A stretch of DNA of 64,000 bases from assembly GCF_036964905.1 (NCBI RefSeq), contig NZ_JBALHR010000002.1:1-64000 (forward strand). Reading direction: 5' to 3'. Below are positions 1 to 9,027 of the stretch, in pieces. The stretch is from Gemmobacter denitrificans. Lineage in GTDB: Bacteria; Pseudomonadota; Alphaproteobacteria; Rhodobacterales; Rhodobacteraceae. Each line of letters starts with the position of its first letter. The first letter of the stretch is position 1. Under the pieces are notes generated by a model, which was given only the letters and a program-made list of their open reading frames with translations, searched no databases and was not told where the DNA came from. The translations under genes and the position numbers were made by a program.

Positions 1-1
1 C

Positions 2-31
2 GCAGGCGTCGTGTCGAAAATCATCGAGTGA
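2..31 (+). CDS. 3' end of an unidentified upstream gene (partial)
   Basis: The first bases read in one frame as AGVVSKIIE followed by TGA at 29-31. A strong intrinsic terminator on the same strand begins 33 bases later, which fits the end of a plus-strand transcription unit. Too little is present to name the product, and the frame is inferred only from the terminator placement. Confidence 0.3.
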   Translation, partial: AGVVSKIIE

Positions 32-64
32 TGATGTTCTGGTGACCCTCGGGTCATCGGACAG

Positions 65-92
65 AAAGGCCGCCCCTCGGGGCGGCCTTTTT
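65..92 (+). terminator. Rho-independent terminator of the upstream gene
   Basis: A perfect 12-bp stem (AAAGGCCGCCCC, 65-76, and GGGGCGGCCTTT, 79-90) with a TC turn ends in a T tract at 88-92. It ends transcription from the left edge, ahead of the M3 peptidase at 173. Confidence 0.9.
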
Positions 93-172
93 CATTGCAC
101 GGCGGGGGGGCTGGGTTCGGCTCTGGACCTTGCGGTTTCAACTGCTAGGCTGTCACCAAAAGGAGATTGCCG

Positions 173-2188
173 ATGACCAATCCGCTGCTGTCGCCCTGGG
201 ATACGCCCTTCGCCCTGCCGCCCTTCGCATCCCTGAAGGATGACGATTTCGCCCCTGCTTTTGATGTGGGGCTGGCTGATGCCCGCGCAGCCATTGCTGC
301 CATCGCCGAAAACCCCGACGCGCCCAGTTTTGCCAATACCATCGAGGCGCTGGAACTGGCGGAGGCCACGCTCGACCGCGTTGCGGGTGTGTTCTACAAT
401 CTGGCAGGTGCCGACAGCACTGTTGCGCGCGAGGCGCTGATGCGCGATCTGGCCCCGAAGATGAGCGCCTTTTCCTCGGAGGTCACCAACAACAAGGCGC
501 TGTTCGGGCGCATGGAAACGCTCTGGTCCGCGCGCGATACCCTTGGATTGACCCGCGAACAGGCCCGGGTTCTGGAGCTTTACCACCAGATGTTCGTGCG
601 TTCCGGCGCAAGGCTGGACGGGGCCGAGGCCGCGCGTCTAACCGAGGTGAAAAGCCGCCTGGCGGTGCTCGGCACCGAGTTCAGCCAGAATATTCTGACC
701 GAGGAACGCGGCTGGTTCATGGAACTGGCACCCGAGGATCTGGAAGGGCTGCCCGAGTTTCTGCTGGATGCCGCCCGCGCGGCAGGGGCGGAAAAGGGGC
801 TGGGGCCAATCATCACCACCAGCCGTTCGCTCATCGTGCCGTTCTTGCAATTCTCGCCCCGTCGCGCACTGCGCGAAAAGGCCTATGAGGCCTGGGTTGC
901 ACGCGGGGCCAATGGCAACGCCCATGACAATCGCGGCGTGGCCGCCGAGATCTTGCGGCTCCGGGCCGAGCGGGCGCAGCTGCTGGGCTATGCCAGCTTT
1001 GCCGATTTCAAGCTGGAACCGGAAATGGCGAAAACGCCTGCGGCGGTGCGTGACCTGCTGATGCGGGTTTGGGAGCCTGCGCGGGCCCGGGCCGAGGCGG
1101 ATGCGGCGATACTCGCGCAGATGCTGGCGGCGGATGGCGTTGCCGGGCCGCTGGAGCCTTGGGACTGGCGCTATTATTCCGAAAAGCGCCGCAAGGCCGA
1201 GCATGATCTGGATGAGGCGGCGCTGAAACCCTATCTGGGGTTGGAGGCGATGATCGCGGCCTGTTTCGATTGCGCGCATCGGCTGTTCCGCCTGGATTTC
1301 AAGCCCTTGCAGGTGGACCTTTACCACCCGGATGCCCGCGCCTGGGAGGTTTCGCGCGATGGCGAGACCATTGCGGTTTTCATTGGCGATTACTTCGCGC
1401 GTAGCTCCAAACGCTCGGGCGCATGGTGTTCGGCGATGCGCAGCCAGCGCAAGCTGGGTGGGCGCGTGGTGCCGATCGTGGTGAATATCTGCAATTTCGC
1501 CAAGGGTGAGCCGAACCTCTTGTCCTATGACGATGCGCGCACGCTGTTCCACGAATTCGGCCATGCGCTGCACCAGATGCTGTCGGATGTGACTTATGGT
1601 TTCATCAGCGGTACTTCGGTGGCGCGCGATTTCGTGGAACTGCCCAGCCAGTTGTATGAGCATTGGCTGGAAGTGCCAGAGGTGCTGGAGACCCATGCCC
1701 GGCATTGGCAGACCGGCGCGCCGATGCCTGCAGAGATGCTGCAGCGGCTGCTGGCGGCGGGCACCTATGATCAGGGCTTTGCCACGGTGGAGTTTGTCGC
1801 CTCGGCGTTGGTCGATCTGGCCTTCCATGAAGGCCCGGCCCCTGCCGATCCGATGCAGAAACAGGCCGAAGTGCTGGAGGCGCTTGGCATGCCGCGCGCC
1901 ATTCGCATGCGCCATGCCACCCCACATTTTGCGCATGTCTTTTCGGGCGACGGCTATTCCTCGGGATATTACAGCTACATGTGGTCCGAGGTGATGGATG
2001 CCGATGCCTTTGCCGCCTTCGAGGAGACGGGCAATCCGTTTGACCCCGAAACGGCGGCGCGGCTGGAACGGTTCATCCTGTCGGCGGGCGGATCACGCCC
2101 GGCGGAGGAGTTGTATCTGGAGTTCCGGGGCCGGATGCCGGGTGTGGAGGCGCTGCTGAAAGGGCGCGGGCTCTTGGACGCGGCCTAA
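173..2188 (+). CDS. M3 family metallopeptidase (oligopeptidase A / peptidyl-dipeptidase Dcp type)
   Basis: A 671-residue cytosolic zinc peptidase that degrades short oligopeptides. The thermolysin-like motif HEFGH lies at about residues 460-464, followed by the FVELPSQLYEHW block carrying the third zinc ligand (Glu). Length and the N-terminal sequence (NPLLSPWDTPF, then a helical region) match the Dcp/PrlC branch (about 680 residues). The start at ATG 173 is set by AGGAGA at 161-166; a TTG two codons upstream lacks spacing. Its TAA overlaps the TAG of the convergent GlxA-type regulator by two bases. Dcp and OpdA cannot be told apart from sequence alone. Confidence 0.93.
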   Translation: MTNPLLSPWDTPFALPPFASLKDDDFAPAFDVGLADARAAIAAIAENPDAPSFANTIEALELAEATLDRVAGVFYNLAGADSTVAREALMRDLAPKMSAFSSEVTNNKALFGRMETLWSARDTLGLTREQARVLELYHQMFVRSGARLDGAEAARLTEVKSRLAVLGTEFSQNILTEERGWFMELAPEDLEGLPEFLLDAARAAGAEKGLGPIITTSRSLIVPFLQFSPRRALREKAYEAWVARGANGNAHDNRGVAAEILRLRAERAQLLGYASFADFKLEPEMAKTPAAVRDLLMRVWEPARARAEADAAILAQMLAADGVAGPLEPWDWRYYSEKRRKAEHDLDEAALKPYLGLEAMIAACFDCAHRLFRLDFKPLQVDLYHPDARAWEVSRDGETIAVFIGDYFARSSKRSGAWCSAMRSQRKLGGRVVPIVVNICNFAKGEPNLLSYDDARTLFHEFGHALHQMLSDVTYGFISGTSVARDFVELPSQLYEHWLEVPEVLETHARHWQTGAPMPAEMLQRLLAAGTYDQGFATVEFVASALVDLAFHEGPAPADPMQKQAEVLEALGMPRAIRMRHATPHFAHVFSGDGYSSGYYSYMWSEVMDADAFAAFEETGNPFDPETAARLERFILSAGGSRPAEELYLEFRGRMPGVEALLKGRGLLDAA

Positions 2189-3153
2189 GCGCGGCGCAGG
2201 GCGGAGGGGGGCTGGCCAAACTCCGCTCGGAAGGCCCGGCTGAGGGTCGAGGCGCTGGAAAAGCCGCAACGCAGGGCAATCTCGGCCAGCGGGTGGCGGG
2301 TGTCTGTCAGCATCCGCCGCGCGGCTTGCAGCCGCAGCATCAGGGCATAGGCCCCCGGCGTGACCCCCAGATTGGCGCGAAACAATTGCTCGAGCCGCCG
2401 GGGCGACAGTTTCAGGGCAGCGGCTGTGGCGGCAGTGGGTTCCGGCGCATCCAGCCGCGCCTCCATCCGGGCGATGGCCTGCGCCACACGAGTGTCAAGC
2501 CGCGGGTCAGGGCGGGTGGCGGTGATCTGCGGTTCGGCCGCCGGGCGGGGGGTTGTGACGAAACTCGCCGCCACCTGATGCGCCAGCGCCGCGCCTTGGC
2601 GGCTGGCGATCAGATGCAGCATGAGATCGGTGGCGGGCGCGGCCCCCCCGGCGGTGAAAAACCGCCCCGACAGGGTGAAACGGTCGGGCACCACATCAAT
2701 ATCCGGGTGGCTGGCAGCGAAATCTTCCAGATCTTCCCAATGCACCGTGGCGCGCTGGCCCGCCAGCAGACCGGCGCGGGCCAGCACCCAGCCCCCGGCA
2801 TCAATGCCGCCAAGCGCGCGAAAGCGCGGGGCGAGCCGGCGCAGATCGCGCAAAAGCGGTTTGGTTGCGACCTCTGATTGCCGATAGCCTGCAATCACGA
2901 TCAGCACATCGGCCCCATCGGCGGTGGCAAGCGGGCCGGAAGAAGGCAGCTCGATCCCGCAGGTCAGCGGCACAGGCGCGCCCACCGGCGTGACCACCCG
3001 CCACCGATAGGCCTCGCGCCCCAGATGGCGGTTGGCGGCGCGCAGCGGGTCCAGCGTGGCGGCCACTTCGAGGATGGAGGCATGCGGCAACACCAACAGG
3101 GCGAGGCGCAGCGCCTGCTGCGATGCGGCGAAGATAGTTGCGTTCTGTGCCAT
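2185..3153 (-). CDS. GlxA/CdhR-like transcriptional regulator (DJ-1/PfpI domain + AraC HTH)
   Basis: A 322-residue regulator. Residues 1 to about 195 form a DJ-1/PfpI-like sensor domain, and about 215-322 form an AraC-type double helix-turn-helix (LSPRRLEQLF and IALRCGFSSASTLSRAF). It is divergent from the 3-dehydrocarnitine cleavage gene, with 69 bases between the two starts. Regulators of this family, such as CdhR and GbdR in Pseudomonas, control carnitine and glycine betaine catabolism, so an activator of the adjacent operon is the natural inference. The start is ATG at 3153; the frame stays open far upstream, but that part lies antisense to the neighbouring enzyme genes. Confidence 0.88.
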   Translation of the reverse strand: MAQNATIFAASQQALRLALLVLPHASILEVAATLDPLRAANRHLGREAYRWRVVTPVGAPVPLTCGIELPSSGPLATADGADVLIVIAGYRQSEVATKPLLRDLRRLAPRFRALGGIDAGGWVLARAGLLAGQRATVHWEDLEDFAASHPDIDVVPDRFTLSGRFFTAGGAAPATDLMLHLIASRQGAALAHQVAASFVTTPRPAAEPQITATRPDPRLDTRVAQAIARMEARLDAPEPTAATAAALKLSPRRLEQLFRANLGVTPGAYALMLRLQAARRMLTDTRHPLAEIALRCGFSSASTLSRAFRAEFGQPPSALRRA

Positions 3154-3222
3154 GCAGCTTTCGTAAATCGCAACGCCAAGCCACGCAAGCCCGCTAATCT
3201 GACCGCAACGAAGGAGATGCCG

Positions 3223-4137
3223 ATGCCGCTTGCCATGAACCGTGAAGTCTTCATCACCTGCGCCGTGACCGGCTCGGGCGGGACGCAGGACAAAAGCCCC
3301 CATGTGCCGCGCAGCCCGGCGCAGATCGCCGAAAGCGCGATTGCAGCGGCCAAGGCGGGGGCGGCGGTGGTGCATTGCCATGTGCGCGATCCCGAAACCG
3401 GCAAGCCCGCGCGCGATCCTGCGCTGTATCGCGAACTGACCGAGCGCATCCGCGACTCGGCGGTGGATGTGGTGCTGAACCTGACGGCGGGCATGGGCGG
3501 CGATCTGCTGTTTGATGGGACGGAAACCATGAACCGCATGTCGCCCCGCAGCGATATGGCGGGCGCGGCCGAACGGGTGGCGCATGTGGTGGAATGCCGC
3601 CCCGAAATCTGCACGCTGGATTGCGGCACGATGAACTTTGCCGAGGCCGATTATGTGATGGTGAACACGCCCGGCATGCTGCGCGACATGGCCAAGCGCA
3701 TGGTGGACAGCGGCGTGCGGATTGAAATCGAGGCCTTTGATACCGGCCATCTGTGGTTTGCCAAACAACTGGCGGCAGAAGGCATCATTCCCGATCCGGT
3801 GCTGGTGCAGCTGTGCATGGGCGTGCCGTGGGGCGCGCCGGATGACCTGAACACCTTCATGGCCATGGTGAACAATGTTCCAAGCCATTGGCATTGGAGC
3901 GCGTTTTCGATTGGCCGCCACCAGATGCCCTATGTGGCGGCCTCTGTGCTGGCGGGTGGCAATGTGCGGGTGGGGTTGGAGGACAACCTGTGGCTCGACA
4001 AGGGCGTGCTGGCGACCAATGCGCAGCTGGTGGAGCGTGCGGTGTCGATCATCTCCAATCTGGGCGCGCGGGTGCTGACCCCCGCCGAAGTGCGGGCCAA
4101 GCTGAAGCTGGAAAAACGCGCGCCGCTGGCGAAGTGA
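3223..4137 (+). CDS. Beta-keto acid cleavage enzyme (BKACE, DUF849), probable 3-dehydrocarnitine cleavage enzyme
   Basis: A 304-residue TIM-barrel zinc enzyme. BKACE enzymes transfer acetyl-CoA onto a beta-keto acid, giving acetoacetate and a new CoA ester. The N-terminal HCHVRDPETG block (His51 and His53) holds the zinc-binding histidines. In carnitine gene clusters the substrate is 3-dehydrocarnitine and the product is glycine betainyl-CoA; the carnitine dehydrogenase gene directly downstream supports that assignment. The start at ATG 3223 follows AAGGAG at 3211-3216; an in-frame ATG at 3217 sits on top of this site. First gene of the plus-strand operon. Confidence 0.9.
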   Translation: MPLAMNREVFITCAVTGSGGTQDKSPHVPRSPAQIAESAIAAAKAGAAVVHCHVRDPETGKPARDPALYRELTERIRDSAVDVVLNLTAGMGGDLLFDGTETMNRMSPRSDMAGAAERVAHVVECRPEICTLDCGTMNFAEADYVMVNTPGMLRDMAKRMVDSGVRIEIEAFDTGHLWFAKQLAAEGIIPDPVLVQLCMGVPWGAPDDLNTFMAMVNNVPSHWHWSAFSIGRHQMPYVAASVLAGGNVRVGLEDNLWLDKGVLATNAQLVERAVSIISNLGARVLTPAEVRAKLKLEKRAPLAK

Positions 4138-4144
4138 GGACAAG

Positions 4145-5602
4145 ATGACCAGAAAAGCGGCGATTATTGGCGGTGGCGTCATCGGCGGCGGTTGGGCGGC
4201 GCGGTTCCTGCTGAATGGCTGGGATGTGGCGGTGTTCGACCCCGATCCGCAGGCCGAGCGCAAGATTGGCGAGGTGCTGGCCAATGCGCGCGCGGCGCTT
4301 CCGGCGCTGTCGGATGTGCCGATGCCCGCCGAGGGGCGCTTGAGCTTTGCGGGCACCATCACTGAGGCGGTGGAGGGCGCGCAGTACATTCAGGAAAGCG
4401 TCAGCGAGCGACTGGAGCTGAAGCACCGCGTCTTCGCGCAGATCCAGCAGGTGGCGCCGGGCGTGTTGATCGGGTCTTCGACCAGCGGTTTCAAACCCTC
4501 GCAATTGCAGGAAAATGCCGCCGATCCGGGCAACATTTTCGTGGCCCATCCGTTCAACCCGGTTTACCTGCTGCCCCTGGCCGAGGTGGTGCCCAGCCCG
4601 GCCAATCCGCCGCAAGCCATTGAGCAGGCGAAGGAAATCCTGCGCGAGATCGGCATGTTCCCGCTGCATATCCGCAAGGAGATTGATGCCCATATCGCGG
4701 ATCGCTTCCTGGAAGCGGTGTGGCGCGAGGCGCTGTGGCTGGTCAAGGACGGCATCGCCACGACCGAGGAGATCGACGAAGCGATCCGCATGGGCTTTGG
4801 CCTGCGGTGGGGCCAGATGGGCCTGTTTGAAACCTACCGCGTGGCGGGCGGCGAGGCGGGCATGAAGCATTTCATGGCGCAATTCGGCCCCTGCCTGCAA
4901 TGGCCCTGGACCAAGCTGACCGATGTGCCCGAATTCAACGACGAGTTGGTCGATCTGATCGCGGGCCAGTCGGATGCGCAATCGGGGGCCTATACGATCC
5001 GCGAGCTGGAGCGCATCCGCGACAGCAATCTGATCGGCTTCATGCGGGCCTTGAAGGATCGCAACTGGGGCGCGGGCCGCGTGCTGCGCGAACATGACGA
5101 ACGCCGCCGCGCGGCCTTCCATGACGGCGAGGCGACTGGCGCACCCCTGGTGATGGCGCAGATGCAGGTGCTGTCCGGCTGGATCGACTATAACGGCCAT
5201 ATGACCGAAAGCCGCTATCTGTTCGCGGCCTCGGAAACCTCGGATGCGTTTCTGCGGCTGATCGGCTCGGATATGGATTATGTCGCGAGCGGCTTCAGCT
5301 ATTACACGGCGGAAAGCCATATCATGCATTTGGGCGAGGCCAAGCTGGGCGACCGGCTGACCGGCACCTTGCAGGTCTTGGCTGCGGATGAGAAGCGGCT
5401 GCACATCTTCATTCGGATCATGAAGGGTGAGGAGGCCGTGGCCACCATCGAACAGATGCTTTTGCATGTGGATATGAAGGCCGGGCGCACGGTGGCGGCG
5501 GGTCCGCATGTGCTGGATCGGCTGATACCGATTGCGCGCGCCCATCAGGCGCTGCCGCGCCCCGAGGCGGCCGGGCGCTTCACCGGACAGCGGAAAGGTT
5601 AA
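4145..5602 (+). CDS. lcdH: L-carnitine 3-dehydrogenase fused to a hotdog thioesterase
   Basis: A 485-residue two-domain protein. The first ~310 residues are a 3-hydroxyacyl-CoA-dehydrogenase-type NAD enzyme with the dinucleotide motif GGGVIGGG at residues 9-16. Residues from about 335 on form a 4HBT/hotdog thioesterase with the DYNGH signature at 348-352. The dehydrogenase half oxidises carnitine to 3-dehydrocarnitine. The thioesterase half would hydrolyse the betainyl-CoA made by the cleavage enzyme upstream. Such fusions are known in alphaproteobacterial carnitine dehydrogenases. The gene starts 7 bases after the BKACE stop. Confidence 0.92.
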   Translation: MTRKAAIIGGGVIGGGWAARFLLNGWDVAVFDPDPQAERKIGEVLANARAALPALSDVPMPAEGRLSFAGTITEAVEGAQYIQESVSERLELKHRVFAQIQQVAPGVLIGSSTSGFKPSQLQENAADPGNIFVAHPFNPVYLLPLAEVVPSPANPPQAIEQAKEILREIGMFPLHIRKEIDAHIADRFLEAVWREALWLVKDGIATTEEIDEAIRMGFGLRWGQMGLFETYRVAGGEAGMKHFMAQFGPCLQWPWTKLTDVPEFNDELVDLIAGQSDAQSGAYTIRELERIRDSNLIGFMRALKDRNWGAGRVLREHDERRRAAFHDGEATGAPLVMAQMQVLSGWIDYNGHMTESRYLFAASETSDAFLRLIGSDMDYVASGFSYYTAESHIMHLGEAKLGDRLTGTLQVLAADEKRLHIFIRIMKGEEAVATIEQMLLHVDMKAGRTVAAGPHVLDRLIPIARAHQALPRPEAAGRFTGQRKG

Positions 5603-5606
5603 GCCT

Positions 5607-6770
5607 ATGTTCTTTGGCATGACAGACGAGCAGAAGATGATCGTCGAAACCACCCGCGCCTTTGTGGAGGCGGAGCTTTATCCGCATGAGGCCGAGGTGG
5701 AGCGCACGGGCCATCTGCGCCCCGATCTGATCCGCGAGATTCAGCAAAAAGCCATGGCGGCGGGGCTTTATGCAGCCAATATGCCCGAAGAGGTGGGCGG
5801 CGCGGGGCTCGATACGCTGAGCTGGCTCTTGTATGAGCGCGAGCTGGGCCGGGCCAATTATGCGCTGCACTGGACCTGCGTGGCGCGGCCCTCGAATATC
5901 CTGCTCGCGGGCACACCGGAGCAGCGCGAGAAATATCTGTTTCCCTGCATCCGCGGCGAAAAATGGGATTGCCTTGCCATGACCGAACCGGGCGCCGGGT
6001 CGGACCTGCGCGGCATGACGGCCAGCGCGCGGCGCGAGGGCGGCGATTGGGTGCTGAACGGCACCAAACATTTCATCTCTCACGCTGATCTGGCCGATTT
6101 CGCCATCGTCTTCATGGCCAGCGGCGAGGAAGATACGCCACGCGGCAAGAAAAAGCTCATCACGGCCTTCTTCGTGGACAAGGGCACGCCGGGCTATACG
6201 GTGCGCGAAGGCTATCGCAATGTCAGCCATCGCGGCTACACCAATTGCGTGCTGGAATTCGACAATTGTCGCCTGCCCGACAGTGCCGTGCTGGGCGAGC
6301 TGCACAAGGGGTTTGAGGTGGCGAATACCTGGCTGGGCGCCACCCGGCTGCAAGTCGCCTCTACCTGTCTTGGCCGCGCCGACCGGGCCTTGCAGCATGC
6401 GATCATCTATGCGTCGGAGCGCAAGCAGTTCGGCCAGCAGATCGGCAAGTTTCAAGGCGTCAGCTTCAAGCTGGCCGATATGGCGATGGAACTGAAAGCG
6501 GCGGAGCTCTTGACCTGGGAAGCAGGCTGGAAGTTCGACCAAGGCACGGTGACCGAGGCCGATATGAGCATGGCCAAGCTGAAGGCGACCGAAGTGCTGG
6601 CCATGGTGGCGGATGAGGCGATCCAGATCCATGGCGGCATGGGGCTGATGGACGATCTGCCGCTGGAACGCATCTGGCGCGATGCCCGCGTGGAGCGGAT
6701 CTGGGAAGGCACGTCAGAGATCCAGCGCCACATCATCTCGCGCGAGCTGTTGCGTGCGGTCGGCGGTTGA
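5607..6770 (+). CDS. Acyl-CoA dehydrogenase, probable gamma-butyrobetainyl-CoA dehydrogenase
   Basis: A 387-residue FAD enzyme of the acyl-CoA dehydrogenase family, with TEPGAGSD in the flavin-binding region and the catalytic base Glu367 in the IWEGTSEIQ motif. It sits 4 bases after lcdH. With the acyl-CoA synthetase and CaiD downstream, the likely step is oxidation of gamma-butyrobetainyl-CoA to crotonobetainyl-CoA, the reverse of the anaerobic CaiA reaction. The family assignment is firm; the substrate is inferred from context only. Confidence 0.9.
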   Translation: MFFGMTDEQKMIVETTRAFVEAELYPHEAEVERTGHLRPDLIREIQQKAMAAGLYAANMPEEVGGAGLDTLSWLLYERELGRANYALHWTCVARPSNILLAGTPEQREKYLFPCIRGEKWDCLAMTEPGAGSDLRGMTASARREGGDWVLNGTKHFISHADLADFAIVFMASGEEDTPRGKKKLITAFFVDKGTPGYTVREGYRNVSHRGYTNCVLEFDNCRLPDSAVLGELHKGFEVANTWLGATRLQVASTCLGRADRALQHAIIYASERKQFGQQIGKFQGVSFKLADMAMELKAAELLTWEAGWKFDQGTVTEADMSMAKLKATEVLAMVADEAIQIHGGMGLMDDLPLERIWRDARVERIWEGTSEIQRHIISRELLRAVGG

Positions 6771-6780
6771 GCCGCAGCAA

Positions 6781-6845
6781 GGGGGGCTGTCTGCCCCCCA
6801 CGGCCCTGTCGGGCCTCCCCCCGAGGATATTTTTGAACAGATGAA
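6781..6845 (+). repeat. Intergenic hairpin-GGATATTT repeat, copy A
   Basis: A G-run/C-run hairpin (GGGGGG, 6781-6786, and CCCCCC around 6794-6799) is followed by a C-rich stretch and the conserved block GAGGATATTTTTGAACAGATGAA (start 6823). Similar blocks occur near 6965-7018 (inverted), 14229-14286, 47831-47876 and 51477-51518, always between genes. Copy A lies just after the acyl-CoA dehydrogenase stop. Confidence 0.75.
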
Positions 6846-6925
6846 TAACGCAATGTTAACCGAATCCCTCAACTCTGTGACTGCGGAACAGGCGGGGACG
6901 CCGATGGCCGCAACAGGTGAAGATT

Positions 6926-6951
6926 CCCTGCCTCCTTGGCTGGAGGCAGGG
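6926..6951. repeat. Perfect 10-bp inverted repeat between repeat copies A and B
   Basis: CCCTGCCTCC (6926-6935) and GGAGGCAGGG (6942-6951) are separated by six bases. The hairpin sits in the 270-base gap between the acyl-CoA dehydrogenase and the acyl-CoA synthetase, between two inverted copies of the intergenic repeat. No T tract follows on either strand. I see no gene in 6771-7040. Confidence 0.6.
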
Positions 6952-6964
6952 CGTCAGTTCGCCT

Positions 6965-7018
6965 CTTTCATCTGTTTGCAAATATCCCGGGGGGCCGGGG
7001 GCAGCGCCCCCGGGGCTT
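6965..7018 (-). repeat. Intergenic hairpin-GGATATTT repeat, copy B (inverted)
   Basis: Read on the minus strand, this is a CCGGGGGC...GCCCCCGG hairpin followed by CCCCCC, GGGATATTT and CAAACAGATGAAA. It is the inverted counterpart of copy A, about 120 bases away. It lies just upstream of the acyl-CoA synthetase start at 7041. Confidence 0.75.
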
Positions 7019-7040
7019 GCCGCATGGCGGAGGGGGGGGC

Positions 7041-9026
7041 ATGAAGGACCTCTCCCGCCTGCTGCGCCCGCGCTCCATCGCCGTTCTTGGGGCCGGATGG
7101 GCCGAGAACGTCATCGAACAATGTCAGAAGATGGGGTTTGATCGCCCGATCTGGCCGGTGCATCCCAAGCGCGAGACAGTGGGGGGGCTGAAGGCCTATG
7201 CCTCCTTGGCCGATCTGCCGGCGGCCCCGGATGCAACCTTTATCGGGGTCAACCGCTTTGCCACGGTCGAGGTTGTGGCCGAGCTGAACCGGTTGGGGGC
7301 AGGTGGTGCCATTTGCTTCGCATCTGGCTGGACCGAGGCGGGTGAACCCGAGTTGCAGCAAAAGCTGGTGGCGGCCGCTGGCGACATGCCGATCCTCGGG
7401 CCAAACTGCTATGGCGTCATCAATTATCTGGACGGGGCCTTGCTGTGGCCCGATCAGCATGGTGGTGTACCCGTGACGAGCGGCGTGGCGCTGGTCAGTC
7501 AATCGTCGAACATCGTCATCAACATGACCATGCAGCAACGTGGCTTGCCGATGGCCTATGTGGCCTGTCTGGGCAATGCTGCGGTCGTAGGGCTGGCCGA
7601 TCTGGCCGGTGCCCTGATCGATGATCCGCGGGTCACGGCGCTTGGCATGTATGTCGAGGGTATTGACGATGCCCCGGCCTTTGCGGCGCTGGCCGAACGG
7701 GCGCGCAATCTGGGCAAGGGCGTCGTGGTCATCAAATCGGGCAAGACCGAATTGTCGCGCAGCGCGGCTGCCAGCCATACGGCCAGCCTTGCCGGCGGCG
7801 GCGCGGCCTCAAGTGCATTCTTGCGCCAGATCGGTGTGGCCGAGGTCAATTCGCCGGCCGAATTGCTGGAAACCCTGAAGATTTTCCATCTGCACGGGCC
7901 ACAGATCGGCACTCGGATTTGCAGTGTTTCCTGTTCAGGGGGCGAGGCGGGCTTGGCGGCTGATCTGGGGGCTGCCTGCGGGATTGCGTTCCCGCCTGTG
8001 CCGCAGGCCACGCATGACCGGCTGTTCAATGTTCTGGGGCCGATCCCCACGATTTCCAACCCCTTGGATTATCACACGTTCATCTGGGGGGATGGGCCAA
8101 AGACCACCGAAGTTTTCAGCGCGATGCTGGAACCCTATGATGCGGGCATTTTCGTGATCGACAGCCCGCGCCCGGATCGCTGCGATCCGTCTTCGTTCCA
8201 GCCTGCGTTTGATGCCATCGTGGCGGCACAGAAGGCTACCGGCAAGATCGCCTTTCCGGTGTCGCTGATTGCCGAGAACATCGGCGAGGACCGGATGGCT
8301 GCCATGCGGGCCCAAGGGGTTTGTGCCCTGCTTGGGCTGGAAACCGCCATGGTGGCCATCAAGGCTGCGCAGACCCTGCCGGGCGAGGCGGGCTGGCGTC
8401 CTGCGCGGGCGCTGCCACCGCGCGACAGCCATCTTCTGTCCGAGGCCGAAGGCAAGGCCTTGCTGGCCGCAGCCGGTGTTGCGGTGCCGAAATCGGTGGC
8501 CGCGCCAACGCTGGCAGGGCTGGACAGTACTGGCCTGACGGCGCCCTTCGCGTTGAAGGGGCTGGGTTTTGCCCACAAGACCGAGGCGGGCGCGGTGCGT
8601 CTGGGCCTGATGTCGCTGGACGGCCAGGCCGAAATGCCGGGCGCCACCGGCTATCTGCTGGAGGAAATGGTTACGGGTGCAGTGGCCGAAATCCTGCTGG
8701 GGCTGCGGCGTGACCCGGTTTATGGCGTGACGCTGACACTGGGCATGGGCGGCGTGACGGCCGAAGTACTGGCCGATACGGTGACCCTGGTGCTGCCGGT
8801 GAGTGAGGCGCAGGTGCTGCAGGCGCTGCGCCGCCTGCGGCTTTGGCCGCTGCTGGATGGGTATCGCGGCAGGCCGCGGGCCGATATGGCGGCGGTCGCG
8901 CAGATCGCGGTCGCGCTTGGCGGGCAGATGCTGGCCGATGACAGCCTGGAAGAAATTGAAATCAACCCGATCCTCGTGCGGACGCAAGGTGCCGTTGCGG
9001 TGGATGCGCTGATCCGGAATGTGTGA
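7041..9026 (+). CDS. Acetate--CoA ligase family protein (ADP-forming type), candidate betaine-type acyl-CoA synthetase
   Basis: A 661-residue NDP-forming acyl-CoA synthetase: CoA-binding Rossmann domain at the N terminus (LRPRSIAVLGAGW), succinyl-CoA-synthetase-like flavodoxin domains in the middle, and an ATP-grasp domain from about residue 470 (FALKGLGFAHKTEAGAVRLG). The gene is set inside the carnitine cluster and abuts caiD, so the likely role is activation of gamma-butyrobetaine, crotonobetaine or carnitine to the CoA ester. The start at ATG 7041 is supported by the G-rich site GGAGGGGGGG just before it; upstream in-frame codons run through repeat copy B and are not protein-like. Confidence 0.85.
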   Translation: MKDLSRLLRPRSIAVLGAGWAENVIEQCQKMGFDRPIWPVHPKRETVGGLKAYASLADLPAAPDATFIGVNRFATVEVVAELNRLGAGGAICFASGWTEAGEPELQQKLVAAAGDMPILGPNCYGVINYLDGALLWPDQHGGVPVTSGVALVSQSSNIVINMTMQQRGLPMAYVACLGNAAVVGLADLAGALIDDPRVTALGMYVEGIDDAPAFAALAERARNLGKGVVVIKSGKTELSRSAAASHTASLAGGGAASSAFLRQIGVAEVNSPAELLETLKIFHLHGPQIGTRICSVSCSGGEAGLAADLGAACGIAFPPVPQATHDRLFNVLGPIPTISNPLDYHTFIWGDGPKTTEVFSAMLEPYDAGIFVIDSPRPDRCDPSSFQPAFDAIVAAQKATGKIAFPVSLIAENIGEDRMAAMRAQGVCALLGLETAMVAIKAAQTLPGEAGWRPARALPPRDSHLLSEAEGKALLAAAGVAVPKSVAAPTLAGLDSTGLTAPFALKGLGFAHKTEAGAVRLGLMSLDGQAEMPGATGYLLEEMVTGAVAEILLGLRRDPVYGVTLTLGMGGVTAEVLADTVTLVLPVSEAQVLQALRRLRLWPLLDGYRGRPRADMAAVAQIAVALGGQMLADDSLEEIEINPILVRTQGAVAVDALIRNV

Positions 9027-9027
9027 C

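Noticed and set aside
3154..4389. N-terminal extension of the GlxA-type regulator
   Set aside because: The frame is open but lies antisense to the BKACE and carnitine dehydrogenase genes and is His/Arg-rich. The regulator domain begins at 3153.
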